57,451 bases of DNA from Paenibacillus koleovorans NBRC 103111 (GCF_004000845.1 NZ_BIMA01000041.1:1-57451); one strand, 5' to 3'. Shown: positions 35,032 to 43,839, numbered from the stretch's first letter. The notes: generated by a model from the sequence alone, not told the origin. Program-made: numbers and translations.

Positions 35032-35943
35032 TTACAGCCAAACCTGCAAATCTTTTTCGCGCAAAAACGTCAGGAACGTCACGGCGGATATCGGCAGCAG
35101 CGTAGCCTGCAAGTAAATCGAGTAGAAATGCCGCGTAAACGTAACGCCCTCGATCGTCTTCACTTGGAACAACCCGAGCGCCACCTCGTGCTTCACAGAG
35201 GACGGGGATAACACCGTGATGCCGAGTCCCGCTTCAACCGCCGACTTGATCGCCCCCGTGCTGCCCAGCTCCATGACGATCTTCAACCGGCCGGCACCCA
35301 GCCCGACTCGCTCGAGTTCCTTCTCCATCACCTGGCGGGTGCCGGAGCCTTGCTCTCTCAGTATGAACGGGTAGTGAAGCAAATCTTCGGGTATCACCTT
35401 GTCCTGCTGCGCGAGGGGATGATCCGAAGGAACGATCAGCTTGAGCTCGTCATTCAGCACAACCTCCGTCCTCACATCGGGATGCAGCACCGGCGCCTCG
35501 ACGAGGCCGAAGTTCAGCTGGTGATTCAATATTTCTTCCAATATTTGCGTCGTGTTGATGACCTTCATGCTGACCGAGATGTTCGGGTATTCGCGGCTAA
35601 ACGGTCCCAGCAACCGGGGAAGCACATACTCCCCGATCGTCAGGCTCGCTCCAAGCTGCAGCCGGCCTTCTACCATATGGGTAAACTTGGACATCGCCAC
35701 GTCCGTTTCCTTGATCAGCTCGATGCTCCGCTTGGCGAACGGCAGCAGGGTGCGGCCCGCCTCCGTAATCTCGATCCGTTTGGTCGAACGCTGGAACAGC
35801 TTCGTGCCGAAGTAATCCTCCAGCCCCTGGACCTGCATCGTCACCGCCGGCTGTGTCATATGAAGTGCTTGCGCGGCCATGGAGAAGCTGCCTTTCTCGG
35901 CAACCGTATAAAAGATGTGCAGCTGGTGAAAGTTTAACGCCAC
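35032..35943 (-). CDS. LysR family transcriptional regulator
   Basis: A 303-residue regulator. Winged helix at about 1-60 (NFHQLHIFYTVAEKGSFSMA, AALHMTQPAVTMQVQGLE region), linker helix, then an effector-binding domain with LQLGASLTIGEYVLPRLLG, typical of the CysL/CbbR branch. The GTG at 35943 has GGGAGG ten bases upstream and gives the usual family N-terminus; in-frame ATGs further upstream lack a good site. Effector and target are unknown; it is not obviously paired with a metabolic gene. Confidence 0.88.
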   Translation of the reverse strand: MALNFHQLHIFYTVAEKGSFSMAAQALHMTQPAVTMQVQGLEDYFGTKLFQRSTKRIEITEAGRTLLPFAKRSIELIKETDVAMSKFTHMVEGRLQLGASLTIGEYVLPRLLGPFSREYPNISVSMKVINTTQILEEILNHQLNFGLVEAPVLHPDVRTEVVLNDELKLIVPSDHPLAQQDKVIPEDLLHYPFILREQGSGTRQVMEKELERVGLGAGRLKIVMELGSTGAIKSAVEAGLGITVLSPSSVKHEVALGLFQVKTIEGVTFTRHFYSIYLQATLLPISAVTFLTFLREKDLQVWL

Positions 35944-36065
35944 TCGCTTCTGGCCTCCCGCTTTCATTAACGTTGCGAATCCATTGTCAAAAAAGGGATA
36001 CAAACATAATCTATCTTAACAAGGCGCGGTTTGCAATTCATTCCACCAGAAAAGCCGGTACGAAG

Positions 36066-36094
36066 CAAAAAAGCATACAGTTCGCCTGCATGCC
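36066..36094 (-). terminator. Intrinsic terminator after the 145-aa orphan gene
   Basis: Minus strand: GCATGCAG, 5-base loop, CTGTATGC, then TTTTTTGC; one G-T pair. Confidence 0.7.
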
Positions 36095-36172
36095 CGGCCA
36101 CAGCCAATGTTCAATTAAGGAGCCGATCGGGTCGCGCCGCAACTCAGGCTAATCTTTTCCAGCTTTGGCAGC

Positions 36173-36610
36173 CTACTTGCGCTTGCGGCTATTCTTAATC
36201 AGCGTCATCCGACGCGAATGCCTGAGCCAAGAGTAATAGGACTTAAGGTCCCTAAGCTCGATTACTTCCGACATCCGGCCCAAGAACGTGACTACGATCA
36301 TTTTATGAAGCGGATTGCCGGCGATATCGAATTCGTTCTCGAGCACCGCAAACTCGGCGACCATAACCAAATCGTCCTCGACGACAAAGACGTCTTTCTC
36401 ATTTTTGTAATAAGGCTGCACCTGGTCTTTCTTGAGGCGGTCCCACAGAAAAGAGCAGATGTCTTCGAAGCCCGTCTTCTCGGATTCGACCCGGTCGGCC
36501 CAACGGGAACGCGCATGGTTCGTAATGATAATGTCAGCTACTTTCTTATCGCCCAATACAACGTAGAACGGTTCATAAGTACTCCACCTATCCATCATCT
36601 TATCTTTCAT
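36173..36610 (-). CDS. Conserved-looking hypothetical protein (145 aa)
   Basis: I do not recognise a family with confidence. The protein is soluble and charged, with IIITNHARSRWADRVE near residue 30, which recalls the His/Arg motif of small toxin-like or DUF4258-type RNases, then a beta-rich middle (KDVFVVEDDLVMVAEFAVLE) and a basic tail (HSRRMTLIKNSRKRK). The ATG at 36610 has AGGGGG nine bases upstream. It has its own promoter (36669-36697) and terminator, so it is monocistronic. No partner antitoxin-like gene is adjacent, which argues against a toxin system. Confidence 0.65.
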   Translation of the reverse strand: MKDKMMDRWSTYEPFYVVLGDKKVADIIITNHARSRWADRVESEKTGFEDICSFLWDRLKKDQVQPYYKNEKDVFVVEDDLVMVAEFAVLENEFDIAGNPLHKMIVVTFLGRMSEVIELRDLKSYYSWLRHSRRMTLIKNSRKRK

Positions 36611-36668
36611 CTCCAACATCCCCCTCTTCGAAGTAGGTCTATCTCCCTATGTAATGCAGGTTAGCTTT

Positions 36669-36697
36669 ATTTTAATCGATTTCTTATTTTTTTCCAA
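36669..36697 (-). promoter_or_regulatory. Promoter of the 145-aa orphan gene
   Basis: Minus strand: TTGGAA, 17 bases, TAAAAT, in an AT-rich island (about 36660-36760) that stands out from the GC-rich surroundings. Confidence 0.6.
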
Positions 36698-36767
36698 TTA
36701 TTATTTGCTTCATTTTTGTGATTTCTATATAATATTGCGAATTGCGCGACTTTTAGAAGTTTTCCGT

Positions 36768-36809
36768 AAAAAAAAAGAGCTCCCCAGCCACGGATCGCCT
36801 CGGGAGCTT
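36768..36809 (-). terminator. Intrinsic terminator of ylbG
   Basis: Minus strand: AGCTCCC pairs with GGGAGCT, followed by a run of nine T. Confidence 0.8.
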
Positions 36810-36824
36810 GCTGTAGTCGATCGT

Positions 36825-37085
36825 CTAGGTGTAAAGTTTGGACTTATCAGGTACATTACTATTATATTCGGTCCGAATTTCGCTGCGCATGGAACGCTCC
36901 ACTTTTTTGACAAATGGGTATTTTTGCATCGCCTTGACGGCATCGTCCACTTTGTCCGCGTTCATGTAGATGACCACATAGTGCATGCGCTTCGAGCTAT
37001 AATGGATCGACCCGAACCGTTCCAGGTGCTTGACCGCTTTCAAGTCGTTGACCCATACTATAAGGCCGGTGCGTTCAGGAAACAT
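36825..37085 (-). CDS. ylbG: YlbG family protein (DUF2129)
   Basis: An 86-residue protein starting MFPERTGLIVWVNDLKAVKHLERFG, with VVIYMNADKVDDAV and PFVKKVERSMRSEI, matching YlbG. The biochemical role is unknown. In B. subtilis it lies next to ylbF; here an asparaginase gene on the other strand is inserted between them. GGAGATCATCC precedes the ATG. Confidence 0.9.
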   Translation of the reverse strand: MFPERTGLIVWVNDLKAVKHLERFGSIHYSSKRMHYVVIYMNADKVDDAVKAMQKYPFVKKVERSMRSEIRTEYNSNVPDKSKLYT

Positions 37086-37149
37086 GGATGATCTCCTTCC
37101 GTAATGATCCCGTACCGAGCAATCGATTCCAGGAGTGATGATTCGTCAT

Positions 37150-38181
37150 ATGGCTGCTCTGTCTTCCATCTCCGCACCGCTTGCTCGCGTCACCCGCGGC
37201 CCGCTCACCGAGTCGCAGCATCGCGGCCACGCAGCGGTCGTCGACCGTTCCGGACATCTCCTGGCCGGTCTGGGCGATCCGATGCTGGTGACGTTCGCCC
37301 GTTCGTCCGCCAAGCCGCTTCAGGCGATTCCCGTCGTGGAATCCGGCGCCGCCGAAGCTTACCGGCTCGGTCCCGACGAGCTCGCCCTGCTATGCGCCTC
37401 CCATAACGGGGAACCCGCCCATATTCAAGCGGTAGAGCGCTTACTTAAACAGATGGGGGTCACCGTCCACGACCTGGGCTGCGGCCCCCACTATCCTTAT
37501 TACGAGCCGGAGGCCGACCGGATGAAAGCATCCGGCGAGCGGCCGACTCGGCTTCACAACAATTGCTCCGGCAAGCACAGCGGGATGCTCGCGCTCGCGC
37601 TGCGTCTAGGCGCGCCGCTCGAGGGCTACATGGCACCGGAGCATCCGGTGCAGCGGCATATGCTCGAAGCGGTCGCCGCGATGAGCGGCGTCCCCGCGGC
37701 GAGCATCGCCCTCGGCACGGACGGCTGCGGCGTGCCGGTGTTCGGCTTGCCGCTCGCCGCGCTCGCGCGGGCGTTCGCCGTGTTCGGGCGGCCTGACGGC
37801 CTCGTGCCCGAGACGCGCGAAGCGGCGTGCCGGCAGCTGCTCGGGGCGCTGCGCGCCGCGCCGTTTTACCTCGCCGGCACGGGCCGCTTCGACACGCGCC
37901 TCATCGAGGCTACGGGCGGCCGCCTCGTCGGCAAGATGGGCGCGGAAGGCGTCTTTGCCGTGAGCGCCCCCGAGCGCGGCGAAGCGCTCGCGGTCAAGGT
38001 CGAGGACGGCGCGCAGCGCGCCCTCTACCCCGCCGTCGTCGAGGCGCTGCGCCAGCTCGACTGGCTGACTGCGGCGGAGCTCGAGGCGCTCCGCGAATTC
38101 CATACCCCGCCCGTGCGCAACTGGGCGGGCGATCAGGTCGGGGCGATCGTCCCCGACTTGGACTTAAGGCCTGCGGAATAA
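37150..38181 (+). CDS. Type II asparaginase (Asparaginase_II family, PF06089)
   Basis: About 343 residues. Family segments are visible: VTRGPLTESQHRGHAAVVD, FARSSAKPLQAIP, ALLCASHNGEP, NNCSGKHSGMLALAL and GTDGCGVPVFGLPLA. This family, unrelated to E. coli AnsA/AnsB, includes the Rhizobium etli ReAV enzyme and hydrolyses asparagine to aspartate. The start is uncertain: AGGAG at 37131-37135 is 14 bases from the ATG at 37150 and too close to the ATG at 37138. From about 37600 the gene is markedly more GC-rich than its neighbours, and it is inserted on the opposite strand between ylbG and ylbF, which suggests acquisition. Confidence 0.88.
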   Translation: MAALSSISAPLARVTRGPLTESQHRGHAAVVDRSGHLLAGLGDPMLVTFARSSAKPLQAIPVVESGAAEAYRLGPDELALLCASHNGEPAHIQAVERLLKQMGVTVHDLGCGPHYPYYEPEADRMKASGERPTRLHNNCSGKHSGMLALALRLGAPLEGYMAPEHPVQRHMLEAVAAMSGVPAASIALGTDGCGVPVFGLPLAALARAFAVFGRPDGLVPETREAACRQLLGALRAAPFYLAGTGRFDTRLIEATGGRLVGKMGAEGVFAVSAPERGEALAVKVEDGAQRALYPAVVEALRQLDWLTAAELEALREFHTPPVRNWAGDQVGAIVPDLDLRPAE

Positions 38182-38197
38182 CCGCAGGCCTTCGTTA
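38166..38197 (+). terminator. Hairpin terminator of the asparaginase gene
   Basis: A perfect 11-bp stem (AAGGCCTGCGG/CCGCAGGCCTT) with AATAA loop overlaps the stop codon; the U tract is short (TTCGTTAT). Confidence 0.6.
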
Positions 38198-38201
38198 TAG
38201 G

Positions 38202-38645
38202 TCAGCCGCAGCCGCAGCTGCCGCCCGATCCGCAGCCCTTGGTCGGGAGCGGGTTGTTGCTCGGCACCTTAATGTCCTCCGACACGGCAAAAGCGATCGT
38301 CTGAGACACGGTGAACAGCAGATCGTCGAGCTTCGCCTCCGCTTCCTTGAAGCGGCGGACGGACTCGAACGATTCCAGCGCCAGCTCGGCCTCCTTCGCC
38401 TCGTCCAGCGCCTCATGGTAGTTCGGATGGTAGTGTCCGAAGCGTTCGGTCTCGGCGAAGCGCTCCTTCGTCCGCTCGAAGCGGAGAACCGCCGCCTGCA
38501 CGTCGGCATCCGCCTCGACTACCCGTTTCCAATATGCGTAATCCGCCACTTCGGCGGAGCCGTTAATCATATCGCCTACCTCGTAGGCTTGCGCGAGCAG
38601 CTCCGATAAATCGAGCGTGCCGGTTTCCATCAGCATGGTGTCCAT
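38202..38645 (-). CDS. ylbF: YlbF (RicF) family regulator with C-terminal cysteine cluster
   Basis: A 147-residue helical protein of the YlbF/YmcA family. In B. subtilis YlbF, YmcA and YaaT form the RicAFT complex that directs RNase Y and carries iron-sulfur clusters. The C-terminus KGCGSGGSCGCG keeps three cysteines of the conserved YlbF tail. GGAGGG lies ten bases before the ATG. It follows the helicase-associated gene by 36 bases, so it is probably the last gene of an XPB operon. YmcA and YaaT are not in this window. Confidence 0.88.
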   Translation of the reverse strand: MDTMLMETGTLDLSELLAQAYEVGDMINGSAEVADYAYWKRVVEADADVQAAVLRFERTKERFAETERFGHYHPNYHEALDEAKEAELALESFESVRRFKEAEAKLDDLLFTVSQTIAFAVSEDIKVPSNNPLPTKGCGSGGSCGCG

Positions 38646-38681
38646 TGCGCGTTATCCCTCCTCGCTCGCGCGCGGAACGGA

Positions 38682-40712
38682 TCAGACGTCGTCGTTGATG
38701 CCCGGGAGCACTAGCTGCATCTCGTCCCATTGCTCGGGACCGAGCGTAGCTTCGCCCGCTTCATGGCGGACCAGGACTTGCCATCGCTCCTTCGTGCCTT
38801 CAACCTTCTCGGGAACGAGCACCCGATCTTGTCCACCTTGACGCAAGCGGACGGACGCCTTCCATTCCAACGCCTTGCGTATCATATCCATGCGGGTGGC
38901 CGCATGGTAAGCTCTGCATTCCTTCAGCCAGATGCCCGGCACCTCCGTCAACCCTGGATACAGCTCCTCAGTCGGCGGAATGGTCCGTTCAATATCATAA
39001 TACTGCACGGATTGCCTGGAGTAAATAAGCCCGGCCGGTTCCGCGACCATATTTTGTATGGAATCTGCAGGGAATGGCATCTGGGATGCCGTTGCAACGG
39101 GGTCATCGGCGGCATTCGTGCCAGCATTTGCTTGAGCCGGGATGTACCCGTTCATCTGCAGCTGTTCCAGCAGCAAGTCCGACGCTCCCGGCTCTACAAG
39201 CCAGACAAGCGGCCCGAGCCGCTCGCGCAAATGAGGGAGGAGCTTCGGATTGACCTCCATCTCCTCCGCCGTCGCCTCATCCCGGCAGCGGAACAGTACG
39301 GCTGACTCGATGGAAGTGCGGCCGTACTGCGCAATCCAGTCCTTCAGCGTATACTCGACCGGCTCGGGAACGCCGTATTTGGCGATGTCATGCAGCAGCT
39401 CGAGGATCCGTGCGCCGTCGGCCCCCAGCTCAAGCGAGCGGATGATCCGCTCCTTCGTCAGCCGATAGCGGCATACGGCTCCGGGCTGCTCGAGCTCCGT
39501 GTGCCGCTCCAGCTCCCAACGAATCGAATAGGGCACCGCGGGCGGGACGATGATCTCGAAGTCCGGCAGGATAAATACCGCTTTTTGCCCCATAGTCGAG
39601 GTGCCGGTGATGGTCGTTGTAGTGTCGATGGATTCCGCCAATTGGCGCTCGGTCCCTGATGCCGGCAGCCTCCAACGGGCCAGCCAGCCGCCGTCCTCCG
39701 CCCTGCCGAGCTCCAGGAAGCCCAAGGCTTCCGCCGGCTTCAGCCATTCCACGAGCAGCTTGTCCGGCTCGGGGCCGACTCCAGCACCTGTCAGCCCGCG
39801 TTCCACGAGACCTGCGCTTATCGCTTCCGGCCGAAACCAACGGTCCGTCGGAAGCTCCTCCGCACAGGCGATCACGTTTCGGATCATCGGATCGGCCGGC
39901 GGAGGAAGCAAATCGGATAACAGTCCGTACAGCTGCCGGTTCATTTCCGCTTCACTGAGACTGAGCCATTCCGCCAGCATCCGCTCGTTCAATCGATAAC
40001 ACTCGGCATCGGCATGCAACAGCTGGAGCCTCAGTGCCGCATCCAATACCGCCGCAAGCGGAAACGGGTATGCCTCCTCGCCCTTGTAACGAAGCAGCGG
40101 GGGACGCGCTCCAACGCTCCCGTCAACGCCGAGCAGCTGCTGCAGCCGTGTGACGGTACGTTTGACCAGCGTACCCTTCTGCGTAAGCGGCAGCCCCTCC
40201 CTCTCGGCATAGGCCAGCAAGGACAACAGCCGCGCCGGAGGAACAGGCTGCTCTTCCCGCAGCGGAACGACGGTCGCCCCTTCCTCCGCGAGATAGGACT
40301 CCGCCTCGAACGGAGCTAGCAGCCCGGCCCACAGGCCGATCCGATCCGTCGGCAGCATATAGAGCTGCTCGCCCCACGCTTTGCGCAGCGTGAAGACGAC
40401 GCCTTTGCGGCACAATCGGTTCAAGCCCACCTTCAATGCCGCACCGGATAGCTGCTCCCGGCCCGCCTTGACGAGCCTGGCTTCGTCGAACGGTTCACCG
40501 GCGAACCCGGTCAAGATCAAGCGCAACGTCCGGATTTCCGTTTCCCGCAGCGATTGAAACATTCGTTCCAGCACCTCGCGGTCGTTAAGCAGCTCCTCCA
40601 GCGACAAGTCCACACGGGCTTCGGACCACACCCCTGGTATGTCCAGCACATAGTCCCGGATCTCTTCGGCCAACGCCTCCGGCAGCTTGCCAATAAATTG
40701 CGATCGTTTCAC
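38682..40712 (-). CDS. Helicase-associated protein with XPB/Ssl2 N-terminal-like domain
   Basis: A 676-residue protein with no helicase motifs of its own. The first half reads like tandem winged-helix segments (about 25-280). Near 390-540 (KAVFILPDFEIIVPPAVPYS to WLVEPGASDLLLEQL) lies the domain named after the XPB/Ssl2 N-terminus (PF13625). A similar domain opens the neighbouring XPB helicase. The ATG overlaps the XPB stop (ATGA), so the two are translationally coupled and probably form a complex. The residues around 575-600 are low-complexity. Function in bacteria is not established; a nucleotide-excision-repair-like or transcription-coupled role is a guess. Confidence 0.85.
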   Translation of the reverse strand: MKRSQFIGKLPEALAEEIRDYVLDIPGVWSEARVDLSLEELLNDREVLERMFQSLRETEIRTLRLILTGFAGEPFDEARLVKAGREQLSGAALKVGLNRLCRKGVVFTLRKAWGEQLYMLPTDRIGLWAGLLAPFEAESYLAEEGATVVPLREEQPVPPARLLSLLAYAEREGLPLTQKGTLVKRTVTRLQQLLGVDGSVGARPPLLRYKGEEAYPFPLAAVLDAALRLQLLHADAECYRLNERMLAEWLSLSEAEMNRQLYGLLSDLLPPPADPMIRNVIACAEELPTDRWFRPEAISAGLVERGLTGAGVGPEPDKLLVEWLKPAEALGFLELGRAEDGGWLARWRLPASGTERQLAESIDTTTTITGTSTMGQKAVFILPDFEIIVPPAVPYSIRWELERHTELEQPGAVCRYRLTKERIIRSLELGADGARILELLHDIAKYGVPEPVEYTLKDWIAQYGRTSIESAVLFRCRDEATAEEMEVNPKLLPHLRERLGPLVWLVEPGASDLLLEQLQMNGYIPAQANAGTNAADDPVATASQMPFPADSIQNMVAEPAGLIYSRQSVQYYDIERTIPPTEELYPGLTEVPGIWLKECRAYHAATRMDMIRKALEWKASVRLRQGGQDRVLVPEKVEGTKERWQVLVRHEAGEATLGPEQWDEMQLVLPGINDDV

Positions 40713-42475
40713 TCAGCTGCAGCTCCTTGTCCCTGTTGTTCGAATGATTCCCCTGCACTTGCACCTGTTCCTGTTCCTGTACCGGCCGCCGCCTGCCTAA
40801 TCTCATAACGATACCCTTGCTCAACGAGAAACAGCTGGCGGTGGATGGAAAATTCCTGCTCCCGGGATTCCTCGGACACCAGGGAATAGAAAAACGCTTC
40901 ATTGTCCGCCTTCGGCCGCAAAATACGTCCCAATCGCTGCGCCTCCTCCTGCCGCGAGCCGAAGCTGCCCGACACTTGGATCGCTACCCTGGCGTCCGGC
41001 AAGTCAATGGCGAAATTCGCCACCTTGGAGACGACAAGCGTCCGGATCGCCCCTTCCCGAAACTGCGCATACAGCCGATCACGCTCCTTATGCGGCATCT
41101 CGCCGGATATCATCGGCGCCTCCAGCTCCTCGGAAATATGCTTCAACTGATCCAAGTACTGGCCGATAACGAGCGTCGGCTCCCGATCATGACGAGTCAT
41201 AAGCTGGCGGATGACGTTCAGCTTGTTCGGGTTTTCGCCGGCGATCCGCGCCTTGGCCTTGTTCTCCGCCGTCATATAAGCCTCCCTCACCTCTCTGGGC
41301 ATGGTGACGCGCAATTCCGTGCAACGCACCTTGGCGATCCAGCCTTCGCGCTCCAGCTCCTTCCAGCCGGCCTCGTACAGCTTCGGCCCGACGAGCGAGA
41401 ACACATCCTCCTCGCAGCCGTCTTCGCGTACGAGGGTGGCGGTCAGCCCGAGCCGCCTTGTCGCCTGAATCTCCGCCGTCACCCGGAAGACGGGAGCCGG
41501 CAGCAGATGCACCTCGTCATAGACGATGAGCCCCCAATCCCGCTCGGTGAACAGCCGCATATGCGAAAACGGCTCGTCCTTGCGGTGCCGATGAGTCAAA
41601 ATCTGATAGGTCGCGATCGTGACCGGACACACTTCTTTGCTGGCACCGCTATACTCGCCTACCGCGTCTTTCGGCAAATCGGTTTTCGCCTCGATTTCCC
41701 TTTTCCATTGCCGCACCGAGGCCACGTTCGTCGTCAGAATGAGCGTTGCGCATTGCAAGCGGGCCATCGCAGCTATACCGACGACCGTTTTGCCGGCGCC
41801 GCACGGCAGAACGACGACACCGCTGCCGCCATGCCGTCGGCCGTCGGCGCATAGCGCGTCGACCGCTTCCCGCTGATAGTCGCGCAAGCGAAATGCACCG
41901 CCGGGCATCGGCGCCGCCGGCGCTTTTCCCGTAAATTCTTTGAGCCGCATCGGCAGCCGCTCGCCATCATGATAGCCGGCCAAATCGCTTACCGGGTAAC
42001 CTAGCTTGATCAGCTCCTGTTTGATCACTCCGCGATAGGCCGGGTCAAACTCGATCGTCAGCTCGTTCGATTGACCGATGAAGAAGGCGCGTGTCGTCGT
42101 GAAGTGAGCAAGCTCACTGACCACGGCCGGATCATCCGATTCCAGCGCCATCGTCCCGTCGGAGCGGGCGATCATGCGCACTAGCCCATAGCGGGCCACG
42201 TAATGCCGAATATGATTCTGCACCTGGCCCGGCACCTCCAGCTTGCTGTTGCCCCGCAGCACGTACAGGATTTGATCCGCGCTAAGCCCCGACGAGGCGG
42301 CATTCCACAGCGAGAGTGGAGTTAATCGATAAGTATGCAGATGCTCAGGCGCCTTCACGAGCTCGGCGAACTTGCCCAATTCCTCGCTCAGTTGCTCGAA
42401 ATCATCATGATGCGTCTCGAGCAGCAGCGTCGAGTCGCTCTGGACGAGCAGCGGGCGTTCCGGGAAATATTTCAT
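40709..42475 (-). CDS. Bacterial XPB-type DNA repair helicase
   Basis: A 588-residue superfamily 2 helicase. An N-terminal XPB-associated domain (about 1-190) precedes the core: VVLPCGAGKTVVGIAAM (Walker A), IVYDEVHLLPAPVF (DEVH), LGLTATLVREDGCE (motif III) and EEAQRLGRILRPK (motif VI). Homologues in actinobacteria are 3'-5' DNA helicases related to eukaryotic XPB. The last 25 residues are a GT/GA-rich tail (GTGTGTGASAGE). It is first in an apparent operon with the helicase-associated gene and ylbF. Confidence 0.93.
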   Translation of the reverse strand: MKYFPERPLLVQSDSTLLLETHHDDFEQLSEELGKFAELVKAPEHLHTYRLTPLSLWNAASSGLSADQILYVLRGNSKLEVPGQVQNHIRHYVARYGLVRMIARSDGTMALESDDPAVVSELAHFTTTRAFFIGQSNELTIEFDPAYRGVIKQELIKLGYPVSDLAGYHDGERLPMRLKEFTGKAPAAPMPGGAFRLRDYQREAVDALCADGRRHGGSGVVVLPCGAGKTVVGIAAMARLQCATLILTTNVASVRQWKREIEAKTDLPKDAVGEYSGASKEVCPVTIATYQILTHRHRKDEPFSHMRLFTERDWGLIVYDEVHLLPAPVFRVTAEIQATRRLGLTATLVREDGCEEDVFSLVGPKLYEAGWKELEREGWIAKVRCTELRVTMPREVREAYMTAENKAKARIAGENPNKLNVIRQLMTRHDREPTLVIGQYLDQLKHISEELEAPMISGEMPHKERDRLYAQFREGAIRTLVVSKVANFAIDLPDARVAIQVSGSFGSRQEEAQRLGRILRPKADNEAFFYSLVSEESREQEFSIHRQLFLVEQGYRYEIRQAAAGTGTGTGASAGESFEQQGQGAAAE

Positions 42476-42605
42476 TTTGCAATCAGCGCTCCTTCCACAG
42501 CGATTGGTATACTCTTAGTATGAAAGGATGGAATCCGATTTAAACCCTGTGTATAATGAAGCCCGAGCCGAAAGTGACGAAACTGAGATGGGATGAGGTG
42601 ACAAG

Positions 42606-43328
42606 ATGAGTAGTAAGAGATGTACCTCCGGTTTTCTTGCGATTGTGCTTCTGGCAATCCTGGTTATCGGCTGTTCAGCCCAAAGCGCAAGCGTAAACCC
42701 CGACTCCGACATCGCTGCAATCGTGCAAGCTTATCCGCAGTTGGCCGATCAGCCCTGGACGAAGGCCGAGGTGAAGCGTGTGGTGGATGGCGATACGTTC
42801 GAAACGATGGAAGGCGACAAAGTGCGGTTGATCGGCGTCAATACGCCTGAGACGGTCAAACCGAACAGTCCGGTCGAGCGTTATGGAAAAGAGGCGAGCA
42901 ACTACACGAAACAAGCGCTGACCGGCCGGATGGTGTACATGTTCCGGGACGCAGGCGACAAAGATACATACAGCCGCTTGCTGCGCTACGTGTTTTTGGC
43001 GGGAAAAACGGAGATGTATAATGAGACGCTGCTGGTCGAAGGGTACGCGAATACGATGACCGTCCCTCCGAACGTCATGTTTCAGAAAAAATTCGTGGAG
43101 CTGGAGCGCCGCGCTCGAGAAAACCGGATAGGCTTGTGGGCGGACGAATCAGCCTCGGGACCTCCACCCTCATGCGCCAATCCACAGGTTAAAGGAAACA
43201 TCAACTCCAGGAAGGAGAAAATATACCATGTTCCTGGCGGTCGTTCCTACGCAGTTACGAAGGCGGAGCAAATGTTCTGCACGGAGGCGGAGGCGACGGC
43301 GGCCGGGTTCCGTAAGGCTCGTGATTGA
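42606..43328 (+). CDS. Thermonuclease (SNase) family lipoprotein
   Basis: A 240-residue exported nuclease. Lipoprotein signal with lipobox LVIGC (Cys22). The SNase fold (about 50-180) has VKRVVDGDTFE, KVRLIGVNTPET and YSRLLRYVF, which hold the Ca2+ ligands and the two catalytic arginines and glutamate. A C-terminal module (KGNINSRKEKIYHVPGG, FCTEAEATAAGFRKA, about 195-240) is the small domain often attached to such nucleases. GAGGTG lies before the ATG; TATAAT at 42552-42557 is a likely -10. It probably degrades extracellular nucleic acid. Confidence 0.93.
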   Translation: MSSKRCTSGFLAIVLLAILVIGCSAQSASVNPDSDIAAIVQAYPQLADQPWTKAEVKRVVDGDTFETMEGDKVRLIGVNTPETVKPNSPVERYGKEASNYTKQALTGRMVYMFRDAGDKDTYSRLLRYVFLAGKTEMYNETLLVEGYANTMTVPPNVMFQKKFVELERRARENRIGLWADESASGPPPSCANPQVKGNINSRKEKIYHVPGGRSYAVTKAEQMFCTEAEATAAGFRKARD

Positions 43329-43355
43329 CAAAGGTCATTATTCGCCGGCTTCATG

Positions 43356-43395
43356 AAAAAGACCCGTATCCAGAGGCTTGCTCCGGACCGGGTCC
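43356..43395 (-). terminator. Intrinsic terminator of the CBS-domain gene
   Basis: Minus strand: GACCCGGTCCGGAG pairs imperfectly with CTCTGGATACGGGTC, followed by TTTTT. Confidence 0.7.
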
Positions 43396-43401
43396 TTACC
43401 G

Positions 43402-43839
43402 TTAGTGCACGGCTGCGCCGTGATCGACGTTCTCCGAGATATCGCTTAGCGCTTCGCCCGCTTCGTTGACGAAGATCTCGCGAACGGCCAAGTCGGCGAT
43501 TGCCACGACTCCGATCAGCTTGCCGTTCTCCACGACCGGCAGCCGGCGGATTTTGTGGCTGGCCATCATCTTGGCCGCTTCGTCCACGGACGTGTCCGGC
43601 GATACGGTGGTCAAGCCCTCGGACATGACCTCCTTGACCGCCGTCGAGCCGGAATGTTTCTCAGCGTAGCCGCGGACTACTAGGTCGCGGTCGGTGACGA
43701 CCCCGATCAGCTTGTCCCCGTCCACGACCGGAATAAAGCCGATATCGTTTTGTTTCATTTTGAGCGCAATCTCAAACACATTGTCTTGGAGCGTTACCGT
43801 TACGCAGTCGGTGCTCATAATATCGCGTATTTTTTTCAT
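43402..43839 (-). CDS. Tandem CBS-domain protein (YhcV-like)
   Basis: A 145-residue protein made only of two CBS motifs (about 7-60, IMSTDCVTVTLQDN, and about 70-130, VMSEGLTTVSPDTSVDEAA), each ending with IGVVTDRDLVVRG or IGVVAIADLAVRE. Such stand-alone pairs bind adenine nucleotides. The ligand and partner cannot be inferred. Monocistronic, with a terminator. Confidence 0.9.
   Translation of the reverse strand: MKKIRDIMSTDCVTVTLQDNVFEIALKMKQNDIGFIPVVDGDKLIGVVTDRDLVVRGYAEKHSGSTAVKEVMSEGLTTVSPDTSVDEAAKMMASHKIRRLPVVENGKLIGVVAIADLAVREIFVNEAGEALSDISENVDHGAAVH

Noticed and set aside
36173-37085. Toxin-antitoxin pair formed by the 145-aa gene and ylbG
   Set aside because: ylbG is a known conserved gene with its own terminator, and the 145-aa gene has a separate promoter.
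37606-38103. Long open frames on both strands within the asparaginase gene
   Set aside because: Extreme GC content removes stop codons by chance; only the Asparaginase_II frame has conserved motifs.
42476-42605. Divergent promoter pair for XPB and thermonuclease
   Set aside because: A TATAAT is present on the plus strand but without a -35, and no clear minus-strand promoter could be read.
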